This document shows, one piece after another, positions 7,056-14,494 of a stretch of DNA of 38,817 nucleotides; positions within the stretch are counted from its first letter, which is position 1, and every line of letters begins with the position of its first letter. The notes under the pieces are model-generated. The model searched no databases, was not told the origin of the DNA, and was given only the letters and a program-made list of their open reading frames with translations. The DNA comes from an uncultured Bacilli bacterium. GTDB lineage: Bacteria; Bacillota_I; Bacilli_A; RF39; UBA660. The stretch spans positions 1-38,817 of the forward strand of contig CAJUQG010000010.1 of the NCBI GenBank assembly GCA_910588025.1, read 5' to 3'. Position numbers and translations under genes: made by a program.

Positions 7056-7971
7056 TTATTGGGCTTTAAAATAGTCAGCAACTTTTTTTGCTGCTTTTGT
7101 AGGACTTTCTATATCATTTAAAAAAATCAGAATAAATCATTTTTCCTCTTCCTGTATATGCTTTAATTTCTTTAAAATATTGTTTTAATAACCAAATTTG
7201 ATCAGTAAAGCAATTTTGTAAAATTTCATATAAATTTTCTTTATTACTCCATTTCACCTCATGCTCCTCTTTTTCTTTTTGGCTAAGTGCTAAACAATTG
7301 GAGTTTTTTAATTTAATATAAAATGCAGTAACCGTTGAATATCTATTTACATCTTTGTGGGCTGCATAAAAAACATTGGCCATTTTAAAAGGCAATTCTT
7401 CAATATCTTTAATAGAGTAAAAACCACTTTCTTCTTTTAATTCTCGAATTGCTGCTTCTTTAAAAGTTTCATTTTCTTCTACGCCACCTGAAATAAAACA
7501 TTTCCAATTATGTTTTTTATAATCTATATATAAGTATTTATTTTCAGACCAATGCTCCACAATTAATACAACATTTTGTCTATAAGACCATTCTTTATCT
7601 TTACGAGGTTTGTTACTATCTAAACTTGCATTAACTGGCATGACTACTTGTCTTATAGGTATTTTATTTAATGTTGCAAAATCATAATCTTTATTATGGT
7701 GAGCTGGAATACCTAAATGTGGCTCACAAATGTCATCTAAAAATATCGGTATATCTTCTTTTGTAATAGGATGTAGTATATGTTTTCCTTCTAGATTTGT
7801 ATTACTTTTTGGAACTAATAAAAATGTGATTCCAAATAGAAGATCTGGTCTATCTAACTGAATTAATAAGGTTTCTTTTGTTTCTTTTACTTCAAAACTT
7901 ATCGTTAAGGGTTCTAAATTATAAGTAGTTTTCTTTTTACTCAAAAAATCTTTTACATCATTTCTCCACAT
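7056..7971 (-). CDS. NUDIX hydrolase with N-terminal extension, C terminus frameshifted
   Basis: The open frame ends at 7114 (285 aa). A NUDIX box in the middle reads GGVEENETFKEAAIREL followed by KEESGF, matching G-x5-E-x7-REUxEExGU. NUDIX enzymes hydrolyse nucleoside diphosphates linked to another group, such as oxidised dNTPs or NDP-sugars. About 120 residues precede the catalytic domain and I do not recognise them. At the 3' end a T7 run shifts the frame: dropping one T continues the protein with LNDIESPTKAAKKVADYF to a stop at 7056-7058. The last about 20 residues have probably been lost by a one-base insertion, or by a sequencing error. It is the last gene of the island. Confidence 0.8.
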
Positions 7972-8010
7972 AATAAAATTCCTTTACTCTACAATATTTT
8001 TTATAAAATA

Positions 8011-8865
8011 TTAATGCTTCATTAAATAATCAAAGTATTGCTTATCAAATTTTTTTTCTAAAGTACGAGATAATACTTTCATATTTTTTTCGTATAATTC
8101 ATAATCATATATTCGAGGAACTATATCATATTTAGTCGAATAATATCCGTATTCAGTCCCATAAAAAGCTAGCTTTTCTTCAAATCTTAAAAGACTTCTA
8201 TTTTTTTTACTCATGATACTATTATATAAAGCAATTGCCATTTTCTCAGTTAATACAAATTTTTTTAAAGAAACTTTATCTCCATATTGTATTGATTCAG
8301 GACATAACAAATCATCGCTTATGTCACAAAAACATCCTACTCTAATATAATATTGAATTATCTTTTCTTTTAAATGCAAATAACTTGCTAATTTTCTATG
8401 ATCTGGCCATTTAGAAGAAGAGATTTTTAATCTTTCGGAAGTGTGAAAGGTCCCAAATGTATCGATTATACCAAGATTTACTTTGATATTTTGTAATTCA
8501 TTCTCACTAAAAATTTTTTCCCCCAAATTTAATGGTTCATAGTTTAATAAAATCGTTTCGTTTTCGATTTTTTCCTGTTCTTGTTTTGCATAGTACTTTC
8601 CAGATAATTTATCGGTTTCCTCTCTTATCATTTGCCATGCTAATAACCAAGAATTATTGTGTATGCCTGAATCTAAACAATTGAGTAAAATATCTAACGA
8701 ACTATCTTTATTTGCTAAATATTTGTCTATTATTTGATAACAATTGGCTATTGTTTCAGCATTATTACAATTACGAAGATTACAAAGTTTTATAATTTTT
8801 GTTCTAATTTGTTCTTGTCTATATTTTTCCATTTTTATTTCCCAATCTAATAATTTTTCTTTCAT
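8011..8865 (-). CDS. Unknown protein (284 aa) in nucleotide-metabolism island
   Basis: I do not recognise this protein. It is soluble, charged and mostly helical, with a cysteine-containing stretch (TKIIKLCNLRNCNNAETIAN) near the N terminus and a basic Tyr-rich C-terminal half (FYGTEYGYYSTKYD, KVLSRTLEKKFDKQYFDYL). No membrane helix or catalytic motif stands out. The assigned ATG lacks a clear Shine-Dalgarno; an ATG 11 codons later has GGGA upstream and is an alternative start. It lies between the HAD nucleotidase and the NUDIX gene on the same strand, so a related job is possible but not shown. Confidence 0.7.
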   Translation of the reverse strand: MKEKLLDWEIKMEKYRQEQIRTKIIKLCNLRNCNNAETIANCYQIIDKYLANKDSSLDILLNCLDSGIHNNSWLLAWQMIREETDKLSGKYYAKQEQEKIENETILLNYEPLNLGEKIFSENELQNIKVNLGIIDTFGTFHTSERLKISSSKWPDHRKLASYLHLKEKIIQYYIRVGCFCDISDDLLCPESIQYGDKVSLKKFVLTEKMAIALYNSIMSKKNRSLLRFEEKLAFYGTEYGYYSTKYDIVPRIYDYELYEKNMKVLSRTLEKKFDKQYFDYLMKH

Positions 8866-8892
8866 CTAATGTTAAATGTTTACTGTCATAAG

Positions 8893-9450
8893 TTAGTTAT
8901 TTTTCAATACTTCTCTAATCTCTTTCCAATTGTTAACTCTAATAATGCCTTGTTTTTTTAATTCTTCGTCAGATAAATCTTTATTATGCCATGCAGTGAA
9001 TAATAGCATAGTTTTTGCGTCTTCTATATTATTTATCCTATCATCAATTTTTATATCACAATTAACTATAGATTTATCGGCAGTAAATATAAAATTTCTA
9101 GGATTTATAAAATCCAATTTTTCATATAAGAAATTATATTTATTTTTAAGATTATTTCCAGCATATTCAACTATTTCTCTCCAAATATAATCTGTGCATA
9201 TATAAATTTTATAGTGTTGACTTAGTTCTTTTAGGACATCATAACAATCTGGTAATAAAGTAGCATTTGCATACATATCCATATCTTTAAATTTACTAAA
9301 AAAGTCACCTTTTTTATCACCTAGTATATCTTGCATGTAGTAATTTTTAATATTATCGTAGTCAGGTCTATAACCAAGATAATCTTCTAATATTTTAGAA
9401 AAATTTCCATAAGTAAGGACATCATCCATATCAACCATTATTGTTTTCAT
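8893..9450 (-). CDS. HAD-family 5'(3')-deoxyribonucleotidase-like phosphatase
   Basis: The 185-residue protein has the HAD motifs of the NT5C branch: DMDDVL at the N terminus (nucleophile and acid Asp), a TDY motif II around residue 110, and IDDRINNIEDA as the Mg-binding motif. This family dephosphorylates deoxyribonucleoside monophosphates and limits dNTP pools; some members act on other phosphates. Its start overlaps the end of the MazG-like gene by 20 nt, which suggests translational coupling. Substrate is inferred from motif layout and neighbours. Confidence 0.78.
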   Translation of the reverse strand: MKTIMVDMDDVLTYGNFSKILEDYLGYRPDYDNIKNYYMQDILGDKKGDFFSKFKDMDMYANATLLPDCYDVLKELSQHYKIYICTDYIWREIVEYAGNNLKNKYNFLYEKLDFINPRNFIFTADKSIVNCDIKIDDRINNIEDAKTMLLFTAWHNKDLSDEELKKQGIIRVNNWKEIREVLKNN

Positions 9451-9727
9451 TAGAATACCACTTTCTTTTATTTAACTCAGACTTTAATTTATGACATTTT
9501 TCTAAATCTATATCATAACAATTTGCTAAAGCACATACATAGTAGAGTACATCATAAAGTTCTTCTTCAATAGAATCTTTAATATCATTGCCATTCATTC
9601 TTTTATCTTTTCTAATAACTTCAGATAATTCTCCAACTTCCTCAACAAGTTTCATAAAATATTTTTCTTTAAGTTCAGGTTTATAATCTCTTTCCTTTAT
9701 AAAACTTTGTAATTCTATTATTTGCAT
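9431..9727 (-). CDS. MazG-like nucleotide pyrophosphohydrolase
   Basis: At 98 residues this is a minimal all-alpha NTP-PPase domain. The metal-binding motif EEVGELSE and the downstream EEELYDVLYYV (ExxD) fit the MazG/dUTPase-like fold, which cleaves NTPs or dNTPs to monophosphate and pyrophosphate. AAGGAG precedes the ATG. It lies directly downstream of the ASCH-NUDIX gene and overlaps the nucleotidase gene. Together the pair could take a dNTP to dNMP and then to nucleoside. Confidence 0.85.
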   Translation of the reverse strand: MQIIELQSFIKERDYKPELKEKYFMKLVEEVGELSEVIRKDKRMNGNDIKDSIEEELYDVLYYVCALANCYDIDLEKCHKLKSELNKRKWYSNENNNG

Positions 9728-9738
9728 ATTACTACTCC

Positions 9739-10536
9739 TTACATCTTTCTTATTTCATATTTCAAAACTCTGCAACTATCATCTAATAAAAATTTTCCTT
9801 CAAATAATTCATTTTTAAATAAATATGGTATAAATTTTTCATTTTGATCAAATTGTTTGATTTTTGATAAATCTTCTAATCTTATCCATTCTAGAGTTCC
9901 TTCTTCAGATACTGCCCTCAAATCTCCTTCAAAATCATCAGCAGTATACACAAATATTATTCCTTCTGATGAATCTTTCCAATAAGAAATACCTTGCAAT
10001 CTAGGATTAATTAAAATTAGTCCAGTTTCCTCATAAAACTCTCTCATTATACAATCTAATGGCGTTTCTCCACTTTCAAATTTTCCTCCAGGTGGAGCAT
10101 ATACTTGTCCCCATTTTTTTGAAAATTTTATCATTAACACCTTATTATCTTTTTTTAGATAACAAGCTGTAGCATTTGCATGGGTAATTCTATGCTTTTT
10201 TATTGTGAAAATTACACAACCATTTTCTTCTGATTCTTCTTTAGAATAGTATCCACCATCATAAGTATCTTGTACGACAGCATCAATACTATCATATCTA
10301 TTTTTGAAATCTTCTTCATAATATTTTGAATAACAATCAAACCAATTATCAAAAGTTTCTATATTTGTAACATCTACTACAAATTCTTCATCTAAATTAG
10401 GAAGTTTTAAAAATTTAATAGTATCGCCAATTTTAACTAATTTTCTTTTATCATCATTGAGTCTGTATTCTCTTTTCTTCTTTCCAGATTTTAAATCATT
10501 AAAATTGAATTCATAAAGTTTCATTATATGTTCCAT
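9739..10536 (-). CDS. ASCH-NUDIX fusion protein
   Basis: The 265-residue protein joins two domains. Residues 1-115 resemble an ASCH domain, a PUA-like RNA- or nucleotide-binding fold, with KLYEFNFNDLKSGKKKREYR and GDTIKFLKLP. Residues 118-260 are a NUDIX domain with GGKFESGETPLDCIMREF followed by YEETGL. ASCH proteins can hydrolyse modified nucleosides such as N4-acetylcytidine, so the fusion may recognise and hydrolyse a modified nucleotide. AGGAGG lies 5 nt before the first ATG, which fixes this start over a second ATG four codons later. First gene of its transcription unit. Confidence 0.82.
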   Translation of the reverse strand: MEHIMKLYEFNFNDLKSGKKKREYRLNDDKRKLVKIGDTIKFLKLPNLDEEFVVDVTNIETFDNWFDCYSKYYEEDFKNRYDSIDAVVQDTYDGGYYSKEESEENGCVIFTIKKHRITHANATACYLKKDNKVLMIKFSKKWGQVYAPPGGKFESGETPLDCIMREFYEETGLILINPRLQGISYWKDSSEGIIFVYTADDFEGDLRAVSEEGTLEWIRLEDLSKIKQFDQNEKFIPYLFKNELFEGKFLLDDSCRVLKYEIRKM

Positions 10537-11058
10537 AGTAGCCTCCTAGCATTTTCTTTTTTCTATTCTCTTGGAATAAATCAATTTTATTTTACATTTA
10601 GGAAGTTTTATTATTATATGTGTTATTATTAATGATAAATGTATATTTTGTAAAGTAAAATTCGAAGTTTTAACTTAGTACTTTTTTCTATTCTTACTTG
10701 CTCCTACATTTACATATATAAGTGACGATGATGCTGTTTTTTCAATATAACTAGACCTTATGATTTCATATCTTTTAAATAAATTGAGGTTTTATTATAA
10801 CAAATTTTACGAATCATTACTATATTAATATTTAAGTTTCTATCTTAAAATTATCACTATTTCTTATGTAATGTAATAATGACTTTCCTTTTTCTATCTG
10901 TTCTTGTGCACATTTGAAGCTTTTCTTCTATTATTTTTTTACAATAAAAATTAAAATAATGATTGTTGAAAAAAAGAGTTTACTATAAATTGGTAGACTC
11001 TTTTACATTTAGTTTCTTTATCAATCTTTTATGAACTGGTCTTATAAAATCAACTATG
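10537..11058. other. 522-bp gap without a convincing gene
   Basis: The stretch is very AT-rich. On the minus strand 10832-10927 is open for about 31 codons (KKSFKCAQEQIEKGKSLLHY and onward) but is bounded upstream by two stops and has no start, so it may be a gene scrap. The only other structure is the terminator at 10973-11003. The promoter of the ASCH-NUDIX unit must lie here, but I cannot fix its hexamers. Confidence 0.5.
10973..11003 (-). terminator. Terminator after the broken NUDIX gene
   Basis: AAAGAGTCTAC and GTAAACTCTTT pair with one mismatch, and the minus strand continues TTTTTC. It splits the island into two transcription units. Confidence 0.75.
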
Positions 11059-11426
11059 TTATCTCCTGTTTTTTATATGGCCAATAATAGGAGAAGCAGA
11101 AATTGCAAAAATGGAGTCATCTAATACTTTTGTTTTTAATCCTGTTTCTTCTTCTACTTCGCGAACTGCAACAGACAATAGATTTTCTTCGCCATCAGCA
11201 TGCCCTCCTGGGAAAATCCAATCATCATATATATTATGATATACAACAAGCATTTTTGTTCTATCTTTATTTACTACAAATGCAGAAGAAGCAAAATGTC
11301 CAAATTCATTTTCTCTAGTTAATATGTCATTAAATGTATCAACCCATTTTAACATATATGGTTTTTAATTGTTTCCTCTGCTTCATCAAAAAGAATATAG
11401 TTTTTTATTTGTTCTCTTAAATTCAT
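11059..11426 (-). pseudogene. NUDIX hydrolase, frameshifted and truncated
   Basis: Two frames make one gene. The first, 11426-11349, starts MNLREQIKNYILFDEAEETI after a GGGAGG site. It stops shortly after entering the sequence that, in the next frame (11355-11059), reads MLKWVDTFNDILTRENEFGH. The NUDIX box is intact (GGHADGEENLLSVAVREVEE then ETGL). The protein ends at SASPIIGHIKNRR, well before the C terminus expected for this family, in which about 60 further residues usually follow GHIK. So the gene has both an internal frameshift and a missing 3' end. The start overlaps the stop of the upstream gene as TAATG. Confidence 0.72.
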
Positions 11427-11827
11427 TATTTTTCCTCCCTATAAAGTTTTATCCATCCAAGTTTTAACCATAAATCGATTTCTTCATAACACCCAACATC
11501 CTGACTTGGTGTTTTAAAAATTATTAGTTCAATATCTTTATTATAAATTAATTTTTGTGATAATCCAAAAAGCAATTCAGCATACGCTTCATAACCAATA
11601 TATCCAACTATGCCATTCTTATCTTCATTCATTAAAAACAACATATCAGTTTTAGTAATATTTTCTAAAAATTCAATATGTATATTTGGATATAATTCCA
11701 TAAATTTTGATTCTTCGATTGCTCTTGGATAATCCAATATTTCATAATTCTTACTTTCAAAAATTTTTAGCCATTTATTTACCTCTTTTTGAAGTTTGGC
11801 ACTTCCAGCAATTACAACTTGCTTCAT
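11426..11827 (-). CDS. Deoxyribosyltransferase-like protein (133 aa)
   Basis: The N terminus MKQVVIAGSAKLQKEVNKWL has the beta-strand plus GSA loop that opens many nucleoside 2-deoxyribosyltransferase-like Rossmann proteins. A DMLFLMNEDKNGIVGYIGYE segment occupies the place of the usual substrate loop, with Glu in GYEAYAELLFG. These proteins cleave or swap the base on deoxynucleosides, but this copy lacks the canonical GTxxELG motif, so enzymatic activity is uncertain. AGGAG precedes the ATG. It is the second of three genes in its unit. Confidence 0.6.
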   Translation of the reverse strand: MKQVVIAGSAKLQKEVNKWLKIFESKNYEILDYPRAIEESKFMELYPNIHIEFLENITKTDMLFLMNEDKNGIVGYIGYEAYAELLFGLSQKLIYNKDIELIIFKTPSQDVGCYEEIDLWLKLGWIKLYREEK

Positions 11828-11840
11828 CTAAAATCTCCTA

Positions 11841-12227
11841 TTATAATTCAATTATTTTCCTAACATTATCTTCAACATTTCCTATTAATTGAGTAATTTT
11901 TGGCAATTCATAAAAAGCAACAGTATTTTCAATACTAAATTCTTCTTCTGTAGTAGAACATAAAAATATTTTTTTATTTAATGCCATTGCCATTCCTAAT
12001 TCAATATGTGCACCTCTTCCTCCTGGTAATAACATAATGACAACATCTGCATCAGCAACACCTTTTGATTCTAAGCTTGCATATTTTATCATATCATCTC
12101 TAGATATATCATCACTGATATTTTTTACCCAGTCGTGAGTTTGTTCCCAACCATTTTCTTTTAATAGCTTTGCGTAGTAATTTACTAATTCACAATTTTT
12201 CATTCCTGATCCAACATAAAACTTCAT
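11841..12227 (-). CDS. Nucleoside 2-deoxyribosyltransferase family protein
   Basis: The 128-residue protein has the family layout: N-terminal FYVGSGM strand-loop, a central DADVVIMLLPGGRGAHIELG in which the Glu of HIELG matches the catalytic nucleophile, and the following AMALNKKIF helix-strand. The family transfers 2-deoxyribose between bases or hydrolyses deoxynucleosides in salvage. GGAGG stands 7 nt before the ATG and a TATAAT (12257-12252) about 25 nt before it. First gene of a three-gene unit with the next deoxyribosyltransferase-like gene and the NUDIX remnant. Confidence 0.82.
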   Translation of the reverse strand: MKFYVGSGMKNCELVNYYAKLLKENGWEQTHDWVKNISDDISRDDMIKYASLESKGVADADVVIMLLPGGRGAHIELGMAMALNKKIFLCSTTEEEFSIENTVAFYELPKITQLIGNVEDNVRKIIEL

Positions 12228-12513
12228 TGTAATACCTCCATTTCTATATAGATTATACTAAAATTAATGATTTTATTAAATACTTGTCCCTAAATTTTCT
12301 TATAATAAAAAATAATGGCATTTATATTTATATCTAATACTATATTATTTTCTATCCACGAGATTGTAAGTAAAATAGAGGTTAAACTAAAATAATTACA
12401 ACATTTTTACCAACAAAATATCAGACATTTTATCCTTAATGACCATAGAAATCTGCGTGATACTATATAGTAGAATATGAAAAAATTGTATCTAATGATG
12501 TTGTTTTTATTGA
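12228..12513. other. Gene-free stretch between island and recombinase remnant
   Basis: It holds the -10 box and leader of the deoxyribosyltransferase unit at its left end. The rest is AT-rich and closed by stops in all frames. It probably contains the lost 5' end of the recombinase gene, but I see no recognisable protein segment. Confidence 0.5.
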
Positions 12514-12567
12514 AAAGACGATGAATTTAAAATCTATGCTTCAAAACGGCATAAAAAACAATGTTTG

Positions 12568-12589
12568 GAAACTATTCGACAAAATTTTA
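12568..12589 (+). repeat. 22-bp direct repeat, copy 1
   Basis: The sequence beginning GAAACTATTCGAC and ending TTTTA occurs again, unchanged, at 13381-13402. This copy lies in the N-terminal part of the recombinase remnant and encodes ETIRQNF. Confidence 0.85.
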
Positions 12590-13380
12590 ATAAACATGTT
12601 TTACCATACTTTTAAAACTCTAACATCAACGACTTAAACATCAGAAAGATTATTGAATGGCAAAACATTATTTTAGAAAAAAATTTAAAAATAATTATAA
12701 CAAGAATATTTATTCAGCTTTTAATTCATTTTTAAATTTTTGTGTTTTGAATGATTACACACCTACTAACTATTTATCGGTTGTAGGTTCATTCACAAAA
12801 AAGATTGAATTTAGAGAATATCATACATATAATCTATTTCAATTTTGGAATTTTAGAAAAGGATTAAAAACAAAAATCTATAGGTATTTTTTCGACTTCT
12901 TATTTTATTATGGCCCCCGATCAGGTGAAGCAATGGCTTTACGCTATAGTCAATTAAGTTGGAGATATGCACACATCGGACCAAACATGCAAAGACATGG
13001 TAAACGTGAAATAGATACTGGAAAAACTAAAAATTCTTATAGAACATTAAAACTTAGTTTAGTAATGGTTTTTAAAATGTTATTATATTAAAAAATATGG
13101 CGAGAGTGATTATGATTATTTTGTTTTTGGTGGAAAGACACCACTATCACCAACATCTATTAGAAGACACAAAACAAATGCTTGTGTTAATAGAAATATT
13201 TTCGAAATCAAAACACATGAATTTCGACATAGTTATGCTACTAGAAAAATTAAAATGCACGTTCCAATCGGAATTGTATCTAAAAACCTTGGACACAGCA
13301 GTATTGCCATAACTTTAGATATTTATGTTCACAACGAAAAAAAAGAAAAGCAATTGCTTTTCTCTCGTGTAAAATTTTTT

Positions 13381-13402
13381 GAAACTATTCGACAAAATTT
13401 TA
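13381..13402 (+). repeat. 22-bp direct repeat, copy 2
   Basis: Exact copy of 12568-12589, 813 bp downstream, at the very C-terminal end of the recombinase reading frame and also encoding ETIRQNF. The copies bracket nearly the whole remnant. Confidence 0.85.
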
Positions 13403-13451
13403 AAAAATTTTTACAATCTATTATCACACATTATGTGTAATAAACTAAAGT

Positions 13452-13536
13452 TGGTGCAGGCGAAGGGACTTGAACCCCCATGGATCACTCCGCTAGATCC
13501 TAAGTCTAGTGCGTCTACCAATTTCGCCACGCCTGC
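13452..13536 (-). tRNA. tRNA-Leu (anticodon TAG)
   Basis: Acceptor GCAGGCG pairs with CGCCTGC, discriminator A, CCA encoded. The loop CTTAGGA between CTAGA and TCTAG gives anticodon TAG. The long variable arm (GGAGTGATCCATG region) marks a class II tRNA. Its 3' end faces the recombinase remnant, as expected when the 3' half of a tRNA serves as an attachment site. Confidence 0.95.
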
Positions 13537-13544
13537 ATTTTTAA

Positions 13545-13621
13545 TGGTGGACCTTGTAGGACTCGAACCTACGACCGACCGGTTATGAGCCGGTTGCTCT
13601 AACCAACTGAGCTAAAGGTCC
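13545..13621 (-). tRNA. tRNA with CAT anticodon (probably Ile2, lysidine type)
   Basis: Acceptor GGACCTT pairs with AAGGTCC, CCA encoded, T arm GTAGG/CCTAC. The loop CTCATAA gives anticodon CAT. Overall sequence (GGACCTTTAGCTCAGTTGG) resembles the Bacillus tRNA-Ile2, in which C34 becomes lysidine, more than initiator or elongator Met. The identity is from memory and not certain. It lies 8 nt upstream of tRNA-Leu in one transcript. Confidence 0.88.
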
Positions 13622-13632
13622 GCTACTTCCTA

Positions 13633-13661
13633 ATAATATCATAAAGTAAATTTCGTTGCAA
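13633..13661 (-). promoter_or_regulatory. Promoter of the tRNA pair
   Basis: On the minus strand TTGCAA (13661-13656), 17 nt, then TATTAT (13638-13633), about 11 nt before the first tRNA. Confidence 0.65.
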
Positions 13662-13680
13662 GTAAAAATTTGTATAAAAA

Positions 13681-13701
13681 AAGATAAGAATTACTTATCT
13701 T
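13681..13701 (-). terminator. Terminator overlapping the stop of the 139-aa gene
   Basis: AAGATAAG, a 5-nt loop and CTTATCTT, followed by a T run on the minus strand. The TAA stop at 13691-13693 lies in the hairpin. Confidence 0.8.
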
Positions 13702-14110
13702 GTAACATATTAATTAAGTCAATTTTGAAAATGTCTTTTGATGCGTTTGCTTTTGAAATCATGATACCTTTATAAGTCGTTAATTCTGATTTATGTCCTT
13801 CTAATAAAATATCAGTTGGAGTAATTTTGTCAAGCATTACAGTTTCTTCTTTTTTGTAAACTGTATATACTAACTTAACTTCACCATGAACTTGAGCAAA
13901 CATTTTATCACTTGGCAATTTTAATTCGTAAGTTTCTGTGCCATTCTTTTTATTTTGAGAAATCATTTCCCCTACGAATTTTCCATTTCTTAATGCTGGA
14001 TAATATTCAAAGTTTAATTTTTTAAAAGCAAGCATATTATATTTTTTTAAAGCTCTTTCTAACTTTCTAAACTCATTTTCATCAATATAATCTAAAACAT
14101 AACCTTTCAT
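13691..14110 (-). CDS. Unknown protein (139 aa)
   Basis: Not recognised. It is soluble, with a Lys-rich helical N terminus (EFRKLERALKKYNMLAFKKL) followed by a beta-rich region (GTETYELKLPSDKMFAQVHG, VKLVYTVYKKEETVMLDKI). No signal peptide or membrane helix is present. A GGGGGG site 6 nt before the ATG indicates strong translation. It has its own terminator and is separated by 118 nt from the Smr gene, so it is likely a single-gene unit. Confidence 0.75.
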   Translation of the reverse strand: MKGYVLDYIDENEFRKLERALKKYNMLAFKKLNFEYYPALRNGKFVGEMISQNKKNGTETYELKLPSDKMFAQVHGEVKLVYTVYKKEETVMLDKITPTDILLEGHKSELTTYKGIMISKANASKDIFKIDLINMLQDK

Positions 14111-14227
14111 TTTTTACCCCCCAAAAAATTCTTTGATATGTTAATTATAGCACAATTTTTCTTTTTTGTCAAATTTGTGTATATCTGTATTATTTCCTCT
14201 TGCTTTTTCAATATACCACATATATAA

Positions 14228-14494
14228 TTATTTGTCAAATTTCGACGATATCTTTAATACTATCTCTGTAGCACCTAAATTCATACCATCTAAGTAATAT
14301 TCTAAAACAAAAGGATTCTTTTTTAATAACTCATGAACTTTTTCTTTTAAAACTCCCTGTCCTTTTCCATGAACAATAACAATATGCTTATTTTTTAATT
14401 TTATATTATCGCTAATAAAGCTATTTACTGGATACACAACAGTATCTCTAGTCTCCCCGTGAACATCAAGGGTAGGATAACTTTTTAAAATCAT
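14228..14494 (-). CDS. Small Smr-domain protein
   Basis: The 88-residue protein is essentially a lone Smr domain: LDVHGET near the N terminus and VHGKGQGVLK in the middle are the two signature motifs. Smr domains, as at the C terminus of MutS2, nick or bind DNA/RNA branch structures and, in ribosome rescue, cleave mRNA near collided ribosomes. Stand-alone members of this size exist. The start ATG overlaps the stop of the sugar kinase gene as ATGA, so it is translationally coupled to it. Confidence 0.85.
   Translation of the reverse strand: MILKSYPTLDVHGETRDTVVYPVNSFISDNIKLKNKHIVIVHGKGQGVLKEKVHELLKKNPFVLEYYLDGMNLGATEIVLKISSKFDK

Larger units (their letters stand above)
12514..13438 (+). pseudogene. 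Tyrosine recombinase (integrase) remnant
   Basis: Pieces in different frames line up as one integrase. An arm/core segment (DEFKIYASKRHKKQCLETIR, from about 12514) ends at a TAA. A frame at 12657-13091 holds the core-binding segment and catalytic box I (YYGPRSGEAMALRYSQL). A frame from about 13091 holds DYDYFVFGGKTPLSPTSIRR, box II THEFRHSYATRK, LGHSS and the nucleophile Tyr in LDIYVH. All catalytic boxes survive, but at least two frameshifts or stops separate them and the N terminus is missing. It points at tRNA-Leu 14 nt away, the classic layout of an element that integrates into a tRNA gene. Confidence 0.85.

Noticed and set aside
10832..10927. Possible 31-codon gene in the gap before the ASCH-NUDIX unit
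   Set aside because: No start codon, two stops directly upstream, and no recognisable motif; kept only as a possible scrap.
12657..13588. Four separate plus-strand ORFs as independent genes
   Set aside because: 12657-13091 and the frame after 13091 are pieces of one tyrosine recombinase; the frame at 13097-13312 is a shifted shadow, and the one at 13379-13588 runs over the tRNAs.
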